Shown: piece by piece, positions 49,101 through 60,552 of the stretch | Numbering within the stretch: position 1 is the stretch's first letter | Layout: the number at the start of each line of letters is the position of its first letter | Assembly (NCBI GenBank): GCA_036346375.1 | Contig: CM070504.1 | Location: forward strand, 6,631,890-6,695,889 | DNA: 64,000 nt | DNA from: Guadua angustifolia | Taxonomy: Eukaryota > Streptophyta > Magnoliopsida > Poales > Poaceae | Reading direction: 5' to 3' | Notes under the pieces: model-generated | Told to the model about the DNA's origin: nothing | The model's database searches: none | Seen by the model: the letters and a program-made list of their open reading frames with translations, nothing else | Program-made: the position numbers and the translations under genes

Positions 49101-49388
49101 AAGAAATCTAGTATTTGATTTTCCAGTAGCATCAAATAAATTCAAAATTTTATGAAACTTTTTTGAGGAATTCCTTTGGTTATTTGGGACTTAAAATAAA
49201 ATATATATAGACTTTTAAATGTTTTAAATTTGAATTTTGAAAATCAAAGTTAATAACTAGGTTTTAAGAATCATTTTCTTTTAATGCAAAAATTTTAGCA
49301 AGTCTAGAAAATACTAAAAATTCAAATCATGGTTAAAGATCAACTTGGATCCTTGTATTTCACATTTGATGAGTCTTGGGATGTTACA
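45670..49388 (-). mobile_element. Gypsy-type solo LTR (3.7 kb) inside MITE A, minus orientation
   Basis: Read on minus it starts TGTAACATCCCAAGACTCAT at 49388, has a TATTTAAA box near 48425 with GC-rich DNA upstream, and ends near 45670. Interior segments (46440-46900, 47290-47420, 45700-45800) are collinear with the LTR at 49797-62539. The presumed TSD is diverged (CTCGC versus CACGT), so the left border is tentative. The open frames at 47802-48992 on both strands are LTR sequence. Confidence 0.6.
46142..46179. repeat. (AAT)n microsatellite
   Basis: About twelve uninterrupted AAT units inside the solo LTR. Confidence 0.95.
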
Positions 49389-49610
49389 CACGTGCTTACA
49401 TTTCATGTTTCACTCACGCGTGAGGCTGCCATGTGGGTCTACACGATCAGACTCATTAGAAGAAACAATCAATTCTAAATTTATAGTTTTCTCACCTTTA
49501 CTTGCCAACCTGCGTGTGGCCAGTTTTCGCTTTGCCTGTTCCATGTGTTGAAGATTCAGAAAGCGTTGCTGGTTGGAAGAAAGGTCTTGGTTTCTTGCTC
49601 CATGTATTCA

Positions 49611-49619
49611 TTAATTTTT
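49611..49619. repeat. Left TSD of MITE B
   Basis: TTAATTTTT. The partner TTAATTTTG is at 62719-62727 (8 of 9 match). Confidence 0.6.
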
Positions 49620-51291
49620 GAGTAAATTTCAAAAAACTACAATTTTTTTATACAAACTATCAGAAAACTACAGATTTTAGCTTCTATTTCGCAAAACTAT
49701 ATATTTTAGGAGAACTTGTGTCATAAAATTACAGGTTTTAGAATTGACTGTTTCTGGTAATGAGTTTTCACATTCCCCCATTTCCTGCTTCACTTGTGTC
49801 GTGCCCCGAATCTGCAAATTCAGACACCCTGTGTATTCCGCACTAGTCTAGGATCACGCTAGTGCACACAAGCTAAACAAGGTTAAAGTATCACATCATA
49901 CACAGCGGAATAACAAATAAGTACTTCAAACATGTATATAAACGAGTTGTATGACCTTATGGTCCCTTACAATAGTCTGCCACACAGGGCTTACAATAAT
50001 CAGAGTAAACAAAGTTTAACAGCGGAAAAAAAGTCGTGACGTTCCATTCTTGGCCACAGGCGTCTTGACGGAGGCTTGCTCCCTAGTTCCCTGGCTCTTC
50101 GACAAACTCCTCCTTATACGCAGGCGTGGTCTCCTTTTCTGGTAAATTTTGTCCGCAAGGGTGAGTACACACCGTACTCAACAAGTCATGCACAGAATGC
50201 AGTTCTATTACTACATGCATGGCTTGTTACAAAGGAATGGATGTTCTGGTTATTTTGCTTTTGCATCAATACTTTGAACTATTATTTACTTAGATTGAAA
50301 GCATCAAAATCATATAGCCATTATATTTCTCAAGTTGTTTTCCACATTGTTTTGGACACACAGTCCCTAATCAACTTTCTTCATCAACTTTGGCACACAA
50401 CCTTCCACCCCATTTTATTTTCAAAACACTACCCCTTGACTGTAATTCCCGAGCATTGTCCAGTACCGTGGACTCGGCTATTCGAACAGTTTTAACACTC
50501 TGCAGAGGTTGTACACTTTACCCACAAGATACAGTCGCATACCACAAAGGCAATTGACCGTAACAAAGCCTTTCAGAGACTTCTATCTCCACCTAAGAAC
50601 CTCTCCGGGTTGCCTTCACTATCACTTCCCTCACTCAGAGCCGAAGTATAGGACCGACAAACACCGTTGGATGGGTACCAAGCCGTAGCACAGGCACGCT
50701 CCCCCATACAGCTACCCCCGTGTAACTGTCACCCCGAGGTATCAAAGGAGAGATATCAGAATCCTACTAAACTAGGTCTTCCCATTCAGACATGTGGTTG
50801 TATGAGAGACTCAGGTCAAAGGCTTGCAAGGTAAAGTCCTTAACTAACCAAGGCAAGACTTCCTTCTCTCAGATTGGCACACAGCCCTCACAACACTCAG
50901 CCCCCCAATTGCCACACAGGCTCACTTGGCACAAAGCCTCGGTCCACTTGCCCCAGTCTAAATCAAATTCCATCCCAAGTTATTCAACGGTGCAACACAT
51001 GCCCGTAATCATCCTTCATATAGAACCACACAGGTCTCTACATTCCAGTATCAATACCAACATCATTCCACCTATTATCAAAATGCATTCACTATTCTTT
51101 AGTCAATGTTGCTTTTGTAATCCAAACAGAATTGTTCACGTTATAAGCATGGCTAAGCAACTATTCACAGTCTAGCCTCCCGTGTTGGCACAATATTATC
51201 AACCAACTAATATTACCAAATTTAGGTTATCAAAGGAATCATGGCATACAAATATTATTAACAAGGTGGCAATAACAATTAGGTTAACTAG

Positions 51292-51296
51292 CTAAT
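51292..51296. repeat. TSD (CTAAT) of the complete LTR element, left
   Basis: Identical to 59109-59113. Confidence 0.85.
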
Positions 51297-52328
51297 TGTC
51301 GGTGTTTCATATAACCGGCAAATAGATTTGTAAGTCTAGGGGCCGCGCGTCCCCGCTCCTTGAATGGTTAGACTCGGGAGTCCAAGATTTATACTGGTTC
51401 GAGCTAAATGTCCCTACTTCCAGTTCGTGGTGGTGGGTCTCATTGCTTTGAGTATGGTGGATTACAAGAGAGAGCTAAGGACAGGCCCTTAACGCTCGTT
51501 TGAGTAGGGGAGCCTGAGAGCTCAGAGCGCTCACTCGGGTCGGAGGGCCCAGGTGAGGTCGGGTGAGCGAGCGAGGCAAAATGAGAAAAGCGGATCCCCC
51601 CTTCCCTGGAGTGCATGCCTCCCTTTATATAGTCGGAGGGGGCAGGTTACACGGGAATACGGAGGCAAGATGTAGGGGTATGCTATGCCCGGGAGTCCTG
51701 GTCTTCGGTCTTGGCGCCTGACAGGTCGCTGTCCATCCCACGCCTGGGTTGGTAGACACAACGGACAGTGTTCCATTGGGAAGGTGTGCGCCGCTTTTCG
51801 TCCGCTTGTCGATGTCGACGTTGCTTATGTTGTGCCACTGTACCGCTTTGAGACGAGCGTGTCCTCCATTGTGCTCGACGGGTGAAGGGATCGTGCTTGA
51901 CTTAGCGACCCCGGTGTTGTCTCGGGAAGGGGCCTGGGATCGGCGATCGTCCCGGAGTTGACCGTTGCGACGAAGAATTACCGAGGCTCCGTCCCGAGTC
52001 TGGTTAGAGCTCGTGAGAACGCCTCGACCGGCCGCTCGGTCGGGCATGCGGGCGCCGACCGTAGTCTTGGCCGGGGTACCTTGGCGAGCTTGATTGAGAC
52101 CGAGCAATCCTTCGTGTCCCTTTGGGCCTAAAGATGGACCCAAGATGGTTCATCCAGCGATCCGGCTGATATTTAGGGATAATCCCATTTGCGAGGGGCG
52201 GAGGATTTGACAACATCCTTCCAAAGACTTCAGATCGCGGCCCGACTCGAGTCCGATGATCGAGAGAAAACGATCTTGAAATAGATGTATACTTCGCTGT
52301 GGGGTACCCCTGGTATGAGTATTCGTCA
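51297..52328 (-). repeat. 3' LTR (element read on minus)
   Basis: 1032 bp, TG...CA, with TATA sequence CTATATAAAGGG read on minus near 51632-51621. It differs from the other LTR by scattered substitutions and small indels, which implies an insertion of some age. Confidence 0.85.
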
Positions 52329-52487
52329 AGAGTCTCGGCCGCCCCAAACGCAGGCGTTCTGGATGGACCTTCGCTTTCGGTAGCAAGGTTTCCTCCACAT
52401 ACAGGTCGCATAACGGCAATGGGTCTTCTCGGAGGTAGCCACCTTGCGCGGCCGGGTCCGACCGATCTTGATCGGTCGGTTTTGATT

Positions 52488-52689
52488 GGGTGCGCGCGAG
52501 CGCACCCGGTGGGTGTAGCCCCCGAGCGGGTCGAAGAGCTGGTCGGGGGGTTACCTCGGTGCGTCCACCGGGTGAATTCAGTGGACCTAGCCGTGTCTGA
52601 GCCCCCGAGCGGATCGGAAGGCTAACCTTGCTGGCAGAGTCCAACCAACTTGGTCGGTTAGTTTCGGCCGGGTGCGCGCGAGCGCACCC
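52488..52689. repeat. Two copies of a perfect GGGTGCGC hairpin
   Basis: GGGTGCGC, loop GCGA, GCGCACCC occurs at 52488-52507 and 52670-52689, each followed by GGTGGGTGTAGCCCCCGAGC. The eight stem pairs are perfect in both. Confidence 0.85.
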
Positions 52690-52810
52690 GGTGGGTGTAG
52701 CCCCCGAGCCCCCGAGCGGGTCGGAGATCTGGTCGGGGGGTTGCCATTGCCAGACGGACCCGACTGACTTGGTTGATACGGATACCTGGATGCCTTGTAG
52801 CAAGGTAGCG

Positions 52811-53170
52811 GTTCCCGAGTGCTCGTTTTACGTCGTAGCTAGACACGGTCGTGGTCGGCAGGAAGGTCCAGATACCTTCGCGAGAGGTTCTGGTTCCCGA
52901 GTACTCGTTTTACGTTGTAGCTAGACGCGGCCGTGGTCGGCAGGGAGGTCCAGATGCCTTCGCGAGAGGTTCTGGTTCCCGAGTGCTCGTTTTACGTCGT
53001 AGCTAGACGCGGCCGTGGTCGGCAAGGAGGTCCAGATGCCTTCGCGAGAGGTTCTGGTTCCCGAGTGCTCATTTTACGTCGTAGCTAGACGAGTTAGTCG
53101 GGCTGGTTTAACGTCGCAGCTAGGCGAGTTGGTCGGGCTGGTTTAACGCCGCAGCTAGGCGAGGGGCATC
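52811..53170. repeat. 82-bp tandem repeats, then 35-bp repeats
   Basis: GTTCCCGAGTGCTCGTTTTA units begin at 52811, 52893, 52975 and 53056 (period 81-82). The fourth grades into two shorter GCTGGTTTAACGTCGCAGCT units. This lies beside the 3' LTR. Confidence 0.85.
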
Positions 53171-54188
53171 CATCCCGAGTCCTCGTTGGGTGAGGCTATC
53201 TGCGGGAGGAGAGGCCGTCGGGCCCCACTGCACGCCTGTCTGCAGTGTGGGACTGGAGGGTGAGCAAGCGGCGTGTTTGCCATACGCCGATCAACACCGT
53301 GCTCGTGGAGCTACAAATGGGTTATCCGAGTGGGCCTGAGGATCCCCGGTAAGGATCCTTAGCGATCGTCTCTGCGGGGCGTCCGACCACTGGGGCGACC
53401 CATAAAAACCTTTCTTTACTCAATCCAGACGGACCCGAGCCATTCAGAACTTCGGGCGCACTGGTCGCCGCCCTTTCGCGGGTCTCCGCGGGAGAGTTTG
53501 AAGTATGGTCTCGGACACGAGTTAAGGCGATTGGGTCGTCCGCCAACCCAACTAAAGACCCACCGAGGGTTCGCCTTGAACCCGCCCCTCGCTCGATTTG
53601 CCTGTTGGGGCGGTCGGGGGTCCACTTCGTGGATTTTCCCCCAGACACCCGCAAGTAGGTCTTAATCACGAGGCATTCACGCCCCCTCGCCACCTCGAGG
53701 CCACTATGGCCCGGTGGGCTTTTTCCTACTGCTCGACCCGTGGAGCCGCCCGAGGCGAGATCGGAGGTCACAGGCAACCGCCCAAGCGATGCCCTGGCGC
53801 CTCCTGCTCACATTTAATGCGCGTGCGGAAATTAAATGCGAAGTGAAATGATTGGGAGTGATACGTCTCACCAGCGAGGCGGCGTGGCGGTTTGAATGGA
53901 CGGGCGACGCTTCATCCGAGACGAGGTCTTAGCCAGTATTCGCCCGGTCGGGTGTGCGCTCGGCTGATGCCTGTTTGGCTGGTGCCTGTTCGGCGCCCAT
54001 AAGTTCGGCGCTGGGGGTTCTAGGGCACGCTTCTGCCTTTGCTTTCGCCGCCCTTTCGTTCTTGCCTTCCTCGCCCCCAGCCTTTGCCTGAGATGAGAAA
54101 AAAGGAAACGAGGGAATTGGGAGAGAGTCTCTTACATTCCTCCCCTCCGATTTTCAATTGCTTGTGCTCCGGAGATGTTGTGGTTTGA

Positions 54189-57100
54189 GTGCATTTGCCC
54201 AACCAAGGCTGGCTTCGGCACAGAGAGGAAGGGTTCCTCCCCGCAGATGTCTCAAGTGGAGAGTACCGACGGGCTCTGAATCCGTCTTGGGAGGAAGGGG
54301 AGATCATGGTGCCCGCCTGGTTTTGTGAGCGCGGGTTTGGACTCCCGCTTCATCCCTTCGTCCGGGGGATGCTGCACTACTATGGGGTAGAGGTGCACCA
54401 CCTCAACCCCAACGGCGTGCTCCACATAGCGATTTTCATAACGCTGTGTGAGGCATTTCTAGGGATCGAGCCCCACTGGGCGCTGTGGAAGTACTTCTTC
54501 TACGCCCGGTTGTGGAGAGACAAGGCGGCGAATGCTACGGCGTCCATGGGAGGGGCGGCCCTGCAGCTGCGCTCCGGCCACGGGTCGGAGTACATCCCCT
54601 TGAAGTTTCCGTCGTCGAACCGGGGGTGGCACTCCGAGTGGTTCTACGCTCGGAACCTAGGGGACAGTGCCCCGGTCTTCACCGGCCGTCTCCCCGAGTT
54701 GAAGGACGAATGGGGCTGGGGCCCCGATCAAAGGGAGAAGAAGAAGGTGGCGCTGATCCGAGAGCAGATCAAGCTCCAACGAGAGCGGGCCCGACCGGTG
54801 AATTGTTGTACGTGCATTCATGAGAATGCGCGTGCAACCCCTTATGGAAAGGGTGCGCCCGATGTACCTGTATGGCGGGGCATCCGACCCCATGAGGATG
54901 GTCGCAGCAGAGCTCGCCGCGTCGGAGCTTGAGGCCAGGGTGGCCGGCGTGCTAGTCGGGAGCGCCACCGTAGCGGCGGGTGGCGGCCCCGAGCCTTTCT
55001 CGGCGGGGAACCCCCCGGATTTGGTGAGCCGTCCGATTCCTTTCCTCTTTTTCTTTCACCCCCTTGGCCTTTAGCATGCGGTTTGATCGGCGCCTTTGTG
55101 CTCCCCAGGGGCTGGGCAAGATGGTGTCGTGGGCGATGCTACCAGGGGAGAAGCAGCAGAGGGCCCAGGCCCGCGTGGCGGCCGCCCTGAAGGAATCCGA
55201 CCGCAAGAAGCGGTAGGAGGAGGAAAGGGGGAAGAGGAGGAGAGAGCGCGCGATTAAGGTCGCGCGCGGCGAGGAGGCCTCCGTGTCGACTGCTGTCAGT
55301 ATGACCGATGCGGAGTCGTCCCCGATCGACGTTGGTGGCAACAGCTTCGATGATCCATATGAGGCCTACCTCGGGGAGGCCGCAGACCGGCGGTCAGCCC
55401 AACGAGGGTGCCAGGACGAGCGCCGCCATCGTCGGGTCCCAGGTAGAGGTCCCCCGGGGGGAGACGTCCCTGGGGAAGCGGAAGGGCGATTCGCCTCCGT
55501 CGGGGAGGCCGGCGAAGAGGACGCAGCTGCTGCTGCCGTTCCCTCGCTCGACGGTGGCGTGCTCTGGAGCGGAGGTGGCTCAGCGAGATCCGGCGCCGGG
55601 TCTGCCTCCGGCGGTGGTTGGGGCGTTGAACACCGAACCATCGCTGTCAGCAGAATTGGGACCGCCGTCGGAGGCTCCAGGGGGACCGAGGCGTGAGGAG
55701 ATTCTGGCACCCCTTGGCGGGTCGGGGTCCCGGCCGGAGGTCGCGGGAGATGAAGGAGGACTTCCACTGCCGCCGCCGGGACTTGTGCCAGCCGGCGCCC
55801 TCCTGGCGCCTGTTGCGGCCCTGACGTCGGGACCCAAAGGCCCGACAGAGGGGGCGATCCAGACGACAGAGGCGGTTGATACCGAATCGCAGGTGGAGGC
55901 GGCGCACGTCCACCCGCGACCTACGGCCCCCTGGCCTGTGCTAACCTTGCCGAGCAGCGATCCGACCGGCAAGCCGTTGCTCGTGCTGGACATCGAGGCA
56001 GAGGCCAGGTCGTGGGGGGTTTGCCAAGAGGGTGCGCAACGGGTGGAGGCTCACCTGAGCCAGATTCGGCAAGGTCTGGTTTTCGCCCTTGGCTCAGCTG
56101 ACAGGGCGCTGAAAATCATTTCTGACATCACCCGTCCGACCATCCAGGTAAGCTTGTCCGACCGCTTAGTTTCCGCCTTTGACCTGCTTTAGCGGCCAGC
56201 AGGCTAAACGCGGCGCCTGGGCTTTTGCAGTTGTTAAAGGATCAGTCGGGAGAGAAGTCGGCGTCCCTTCATATTTTGCACGAGCGGATGATGGCCGCCG
56301 CGGCGAGGATTTGTCGTCAAGATTCGAAGTCGCGCGAGGCTCGGGAAGCCCTAGCGCGCGAGCGGGCGGAGGCGGAAGAGACCCGACGAGAGCTGCTCGA
56401 GAAGCGCCGGATAACCGAGTACTAGGAGGTGAGGATATCCGAGCTCGAGGCACTTCTGGCGGCGGCCAACAGCGCCAAGGATTCCGCTATTGCCGCAGAA
56501 AAGGCCGCGCGGTCGGAAGCGGTGCGCCTTCAAGGCGAGCGCGACCAAGCTCGGGTGGAGTCGAACTCCACCAGGAAGGACGCCTCGCGCGAGCAGGAGG
56601 CCCGGGCTAAGGCCGAGGAGGACCTCCTGCACCTGGAGACTTCCACAGCTAGTAAGCAAACCGATCCTGGTCCAGCCTTCTGCGATCGGATCGTTGAACC
56701 TTCTTTTTGACTTTGCTTCGATACGTAGAGTTGCGGAAGGATCTCAGCGACGCCGTGGAGGCGCAGAAGTTGGCGGTGGAGGAGCGTGATGCAGCGGTTA
56801 TGTCACGCGCGGTGGCCTTGACGGCGAAGGAGATGGCGGAGAAGGACTTGCTTGAGCAAACCGCCGAGTTGACGACCCTTCAGGTGGTTGGCGGGGAGAT
56901 CTGTGATCAAGTGCTTGGGACCACCGGGCATGGTCCAAGCTCGCTTGCCGCCGCGCTGGCCCGCGTGCCGGAGCACGTCAAGAGCTTGGTGAGCGAGGGG
57001 ATTGAGCTCGGGGCTTGGTCGGCGCTGGTCTTCGCACTTTCCCATTACCATGGCATTGACCCGGCCGTTGTCAGCAGTGGGGTCGTAGCGAACCGGACCG

Positions 57101-57207
57101 ACGAAGAGGTCGAAGACTTCAGGAATGAGGCCGCCCCGCACGCCGAGGTGATCGCCAGCCAGATACCACCGGAAAGCATCCTCCACCGACAGCAAGAAAA
57201 AAATTAG
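54189..57207 (+). pseudogene. Antisense spliced ORF of the LTR element (putative gypsy-type transposon protein), mutated
   Basis: Four exons with GT-AG borders: about 54189-55023, 55109-56147, 56231-56651 and 56729-57207. Exon 1 holds the domain seen in many plant proteins labelled putative gypsy-type transposon: FGLPLHPFVRGMLHYYGVEV, HHLNPNGVLHIAIFITLCEA and FLGIEPHWALWKYFF. It shifts frame near 54810, after which VQPLMERVRPMYLYGG continues. Exon 2 has a TAG in KKR-stop-EEERG and another frameshift near 55380-55440, then a Pro/Gly-rich linker and ...ADRALKIISDITRPTIQ. Exons 3-4 encode a long predicted coiled coil (EEAEETRRELLEKRR-type, AKAEEDLLHLET, EAQKLAVEERDAAVM), interrupted by a TAG after RRITEY, and a C-terminal globular part (FALSHYHGIDPAVVSS). 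Function unknown. Coordinates of the start are uncertain. Confidence 0.7.
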
Positions 57208-58053
57208 ATACTATTGTTTCTCGAAGGTGTAATCATGTATATGTCTGATGTCATGGACTTTTGGGGGATTTTGCCAGATATTTCGCATTTCTTTTCTGTA
57301 ATGCACGCTCATCGAGCGACCATAGCCCTTAGGAACCGCGGGGGTTGCTAGAGCGTAGGTCGGAGTGCAAAGGCTTTGAGGCAAATGCGAAAAATGGCAA
57401 AAGGCCCAAACAGCCCAAAAGACGCGTCCGAGATCGACCGTGGATCACCTCGCATGGGTTTCCCTTTTTCCACGAGGCGCTACTTCGCAACTGTAGCCAC
57501 TAGGGCGTAGGCCATAGCGCCCGGGTTGAGAGGGTCACCGCTCGCAAGTGATCTAACGGCCGGTCGGGACGCTATCTTAAATAGCATACGAGCAAGCAGC
57601 CCCCGAGCCGCGTGTGCGAGGACCAGGATATGGTTGGCACGCAATACTTTCGAACCCCAGGGATTTGATAAAAACGTGCGAATAAAGATGAAGGTCAGGG
57701 ACAGAATCTCCTTAGCTTCTCAATATCCCCGGGGTTCGTCACAGCGTGATCCTCGGCGCCGCTGAATCGAGAGGTGTCGAGTTAGAGGATCCCCATGGCG
57801 CTTAAGGGAACCGGACGGCAGCATGTTCCTGACGGCTACACGCTCTATCGGCTCCCGGAGGCTCCGATAGCCGGCCTTGGCCCCCGGGTCCCTCGGGCCG
57901 GGGACGCCGCGGGACGGTACTACCACTGCAGCGATGCTTCATCGTGCGTGGGGGAAGCACGGAAGACCGTGTGACTCCCCAGCCAGTTGTTGGAGAAAAA
58001 AGTCATCAAGGAGGGAGATGGGAATCCGGAGATCACGAAGACGACGCGCGAGG

Positions 58054-58071
58054 CCCCTACCTGGCGCGCCA
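58054..58071 (-). promoter_or_regulatory. Primer-binding-site-like sequence of the LTR element
   Basis: TGGCGCGCCAGGTAGGGG on minus starts two bases after the LTR ends. PBSs start TGG and pair with a tRNA 3' end; the tRNA was not identified. Confidence 0.7.
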
Positions 58072-58073
58072 AC

Positions 58074-59108
58074 TGTCGGTGTTTCGTATAACCGGCAAAT
58101 AGATTTGTAAGTCTAGGGGCCGCGCGTCACCGCTCCTTGAATGGTTAGACTCGGGAGTCCAAGATTTATACTGGTTCGGCTAAATGTCCCTACTTCCAGC
58201 CGTGGTGGTGGGTCTCATTGCTCGAGTATGGTGGATTACAAGAGAGCTAAGGATGTGCCCTTAACGCTTCTTTGAGTAGGGGAGCCTAAGAGCTCAGAGC
58301 GCCACTCGCCTCGGAGGGCCCGTGAGGTCGGAGTGAGCGAGCGAGGCAAAATGAGAAAGCGGATCCCCCTTCCTCGAGTGCATGCCTCCTTTATATAGTC
58401 GGAGGGCGGGTTACACGGAATACGGAGGAAAGATGTAGGGGTATGCTATGCCCGGGAGTCCTGGTCTTCGGTCTTGGCGCCTGACAGGTCGCTGTCCATC
58501 CCACGCCTGGGTTGGTAGACACAACGGATAGTGTTCCATTGGGAAGGTGCGCGCTTTTTCTCATCCGCTTGTCGATGCTTGGTTGCTTATCTTTGTGCCT
58601 GCATCGCTTTGAGACGGGCGTGTCCTCCATTGTGCTCGACGGGTGAAGGGACTGGTGCTTGACTTAGCGACCCCCCCGGTGTTGTCTCGGGAAGGGGGCC
58701 TGGGATCGGCGACCGTCCTGGAGTTGACCGTTAAGCGACGAAGAATTACCGAGGCTCCGTCCGGGAGTCTGGTCGGAGCCCGTGAGAACGCCCGACCGGC
58801 TGCCTGGTCGGGGCATGCAGGGGCGCCCGACCGGTAGCCCGGTCGGGGTACCCTCGGCAGGCTTGATTGAGACCGAGCAATCCTTCATGTCCCTTTGGGC
58901 CTAAAGATGGACCCAAGATGGTTCATCCAGCGATCCGGCAGATATTTAGGGATAATCCTATTTGCGAGGGGCGGAGGCTTTGACAACATCCCTTCCAGCA
59001 CTCTGTATCGTCGTTAGTCTGGACTCTGAGTCCAGATGACTGAGAGAAAAACGATCTTGAAATAGATGTATACTTCGCTGTGGGGTACCCCTGGTATGAT
59101 TATTCGTC
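58074..59108 (-). repeat. 5' LTR (element read on minus)
   Basis: 1035 bp. Read on minus it begins TGACGAATAATCATACCAGG and ends CGAAACACCGACA, with a CTATATAAAGG TATA box near 58398-58388. Confidence 0.85.
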
Positions 59109-59113
59109 ACTAA
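59109..59113. repeat. TSD (CTAAT) of the complete LTR element, right
   Basis: Identical to 51292-51296. Confidence 0.85.
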
Positions 59114-59529
59114 TTCACCCAAAATATTTAAATCCATTTTTAGTTGAATTAGCATGCATAGTTTGAAACAAAATACATTTTCAAAATTTAGGAACAACAT
59201 GGTCAAAGCATAACTTGCCTTCAAAGAGTTGTTGATCCTGATCCGGGGCTTGATCTTGTTCTGGAAATCCTCCCTCAAAACCCTCCGGCAGATCAACGTC
59301 TACTCGCAATCAACATACACATAATAAATATAATTTACAGAGAACTAGATCAACTCTAAAAATTCCACAAAATTTACCAATAAATTGCTCTTGATTTTAC
59401 AAATTTTTAGAAATAGAAATAACTCAAATTGAAGTTAAAACGCAAAAGTTATAGCCTTTTGAAGTTTTAAAAAAATAAATCAAAAAGAATAAATCGAATT
59501 TCTTTATTTATTTTTATACGGAAAATTCG

Positions 59530-59765
59530 GAATTATGACGTCAGCACCGAGTTATATTTTCACCGAATTATTTTTCTAAAGAAAATCGATTTATTGCGCA
59601 AGCATGACGTCATTATGAACAATACTTTTACTGACACGTGGACCCCACTGCTGACGTCATTGATGATGTCACTGATGACGTCAGCACGACTCATCACCAC
59701 GACCGACATGTGGGTCCCACTGATGACGTCAGCATGACACGTGGCATGATCTGATCGTGACACGT
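59530..59765. promoter_or_regulatory. Cluster of TGACGTCA palindromes and ACGTG boxes
   Basis: Five perfect TGACGTCA sites lie within about 200 bp (near 59536, 59604, 59652, 59677 and 59719), mixed with CACGTGG and ACACGTGTC boxes (59634, 59736, 59760); more CACGTG or ACGTGGC boxes continue to 60490. These are binding cores for TGA/CREB-like and ABRE/G-box bZIP proteins. The cluster sits in the gypsy LTR inside MITE B. Confidence 0.7.
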
Positions 59766-60552
59766 GTCAGCACATTATCAACCGAGAGATTGATCTAATC
59801 TCGACCGTCTGATTCAAAATGTACGGGCGAGATCTAAACAACGTTTCGGTTTTTATCTAACACGTGTCTTGATCTGAACCGTGCGATGAAATCAACGGCC
59901 GAGATTGCACCGACACTTCGGCACGCTTGACCCAGTCATCGTGCGTCAAGATTAGTCTTGAACGCGTGGCACAATCTCGCTTGCGACGCGGGCGATTTAA
60001 CTATCAACCGAGAGCTCAATCCGATCTCAACCGTCTGATTTAAAATGGATGGCTGGATCCAACCCGACGGTTCGGTTCAGTTACTCCGGAGTCGACACGT
60101 GGCGTCATCTCGACCCTCAGATCAAGATCGAACGACGGGCATTAAACCGGCGACGTCAACAGTCAGCGTCAACGCTGGCGCCTCGGTTCCTGTGCGACAC
60201 GCGTCGGCACGGATCTGGTCCGGCGCGTGGTGCAATCCAAACCACCCATTCGAAATCCGACGGCTAAGACCTAGTATATTTTTGAGCACACGTGGGCGAT
60301 CCCGACCCGGGCACGTGGCCATATCATAACCCTACATTCACATATCTACAGTCAATATTGAATCAATCCTACGCTACCTATACGGATCTAACGGCTACGA
60401 TTAAAGACACTACGTGGCTACACTAGAATCACATGATCAAGATCTAACGGCGGATAAATGAAGATGGGGTTTACTATTATCATGGCTACGTGGCTCAATC
60501 TAAACCATACAATAATGATCTAACGGCTAAGAGATGAAGATGAGACTCACTG

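Larger units (their letters stand above)
45525..49503. mobile_element. MITE copy A, opened by a gypsy LTR
   Basis: The left arm (45525-45669) and right arm (about 49394-49503) are inverted relatives: AAAATCGATTGTTACTGTAA plus TGAGCCTGACAATGTAG and CCCACATGGCAGCCTC on the left match the reverse of the right side. The left end GAATAAGTTTAATAAAAATT aligns with GAGTAAATTTCAAAAAACTA of copy B. The right arm has an internal deletion. No TSD is readable, so the insertion is old. Confidence 0.6.
51297..59108 (-). mobile_element. Complete non-autonomous gypsy (Tat-like) LTR retrotransposon, 7.8 kb
   Basis: Two similar LTRs (51297-52328 and 58074-59108) and a CTAAT TSD delimit the element. A primer-binding-site-like TGGCGCGCCAGGTAGGGG lies on minus two bases inside the right LTR, and the LTR TATA boxes also read on minus, so transcription runs right to left. 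The 5.7-kb interior has no gag, protease, RT or integrase. Its only coding content is a spliced ORF on plus, antisense to the element. Tat-lineage gypsy elements are known for antisense ORFs. Movement would need proteins from an autonomous relative. Confidence 0.85.

Noticed and set aside
52150..52803. 217-residue minus-strand frame, checked as possible gag
   Set aside because: No gag, protease or zinc-knuckle motif; it spans the hairpin repeats and the LTR border.
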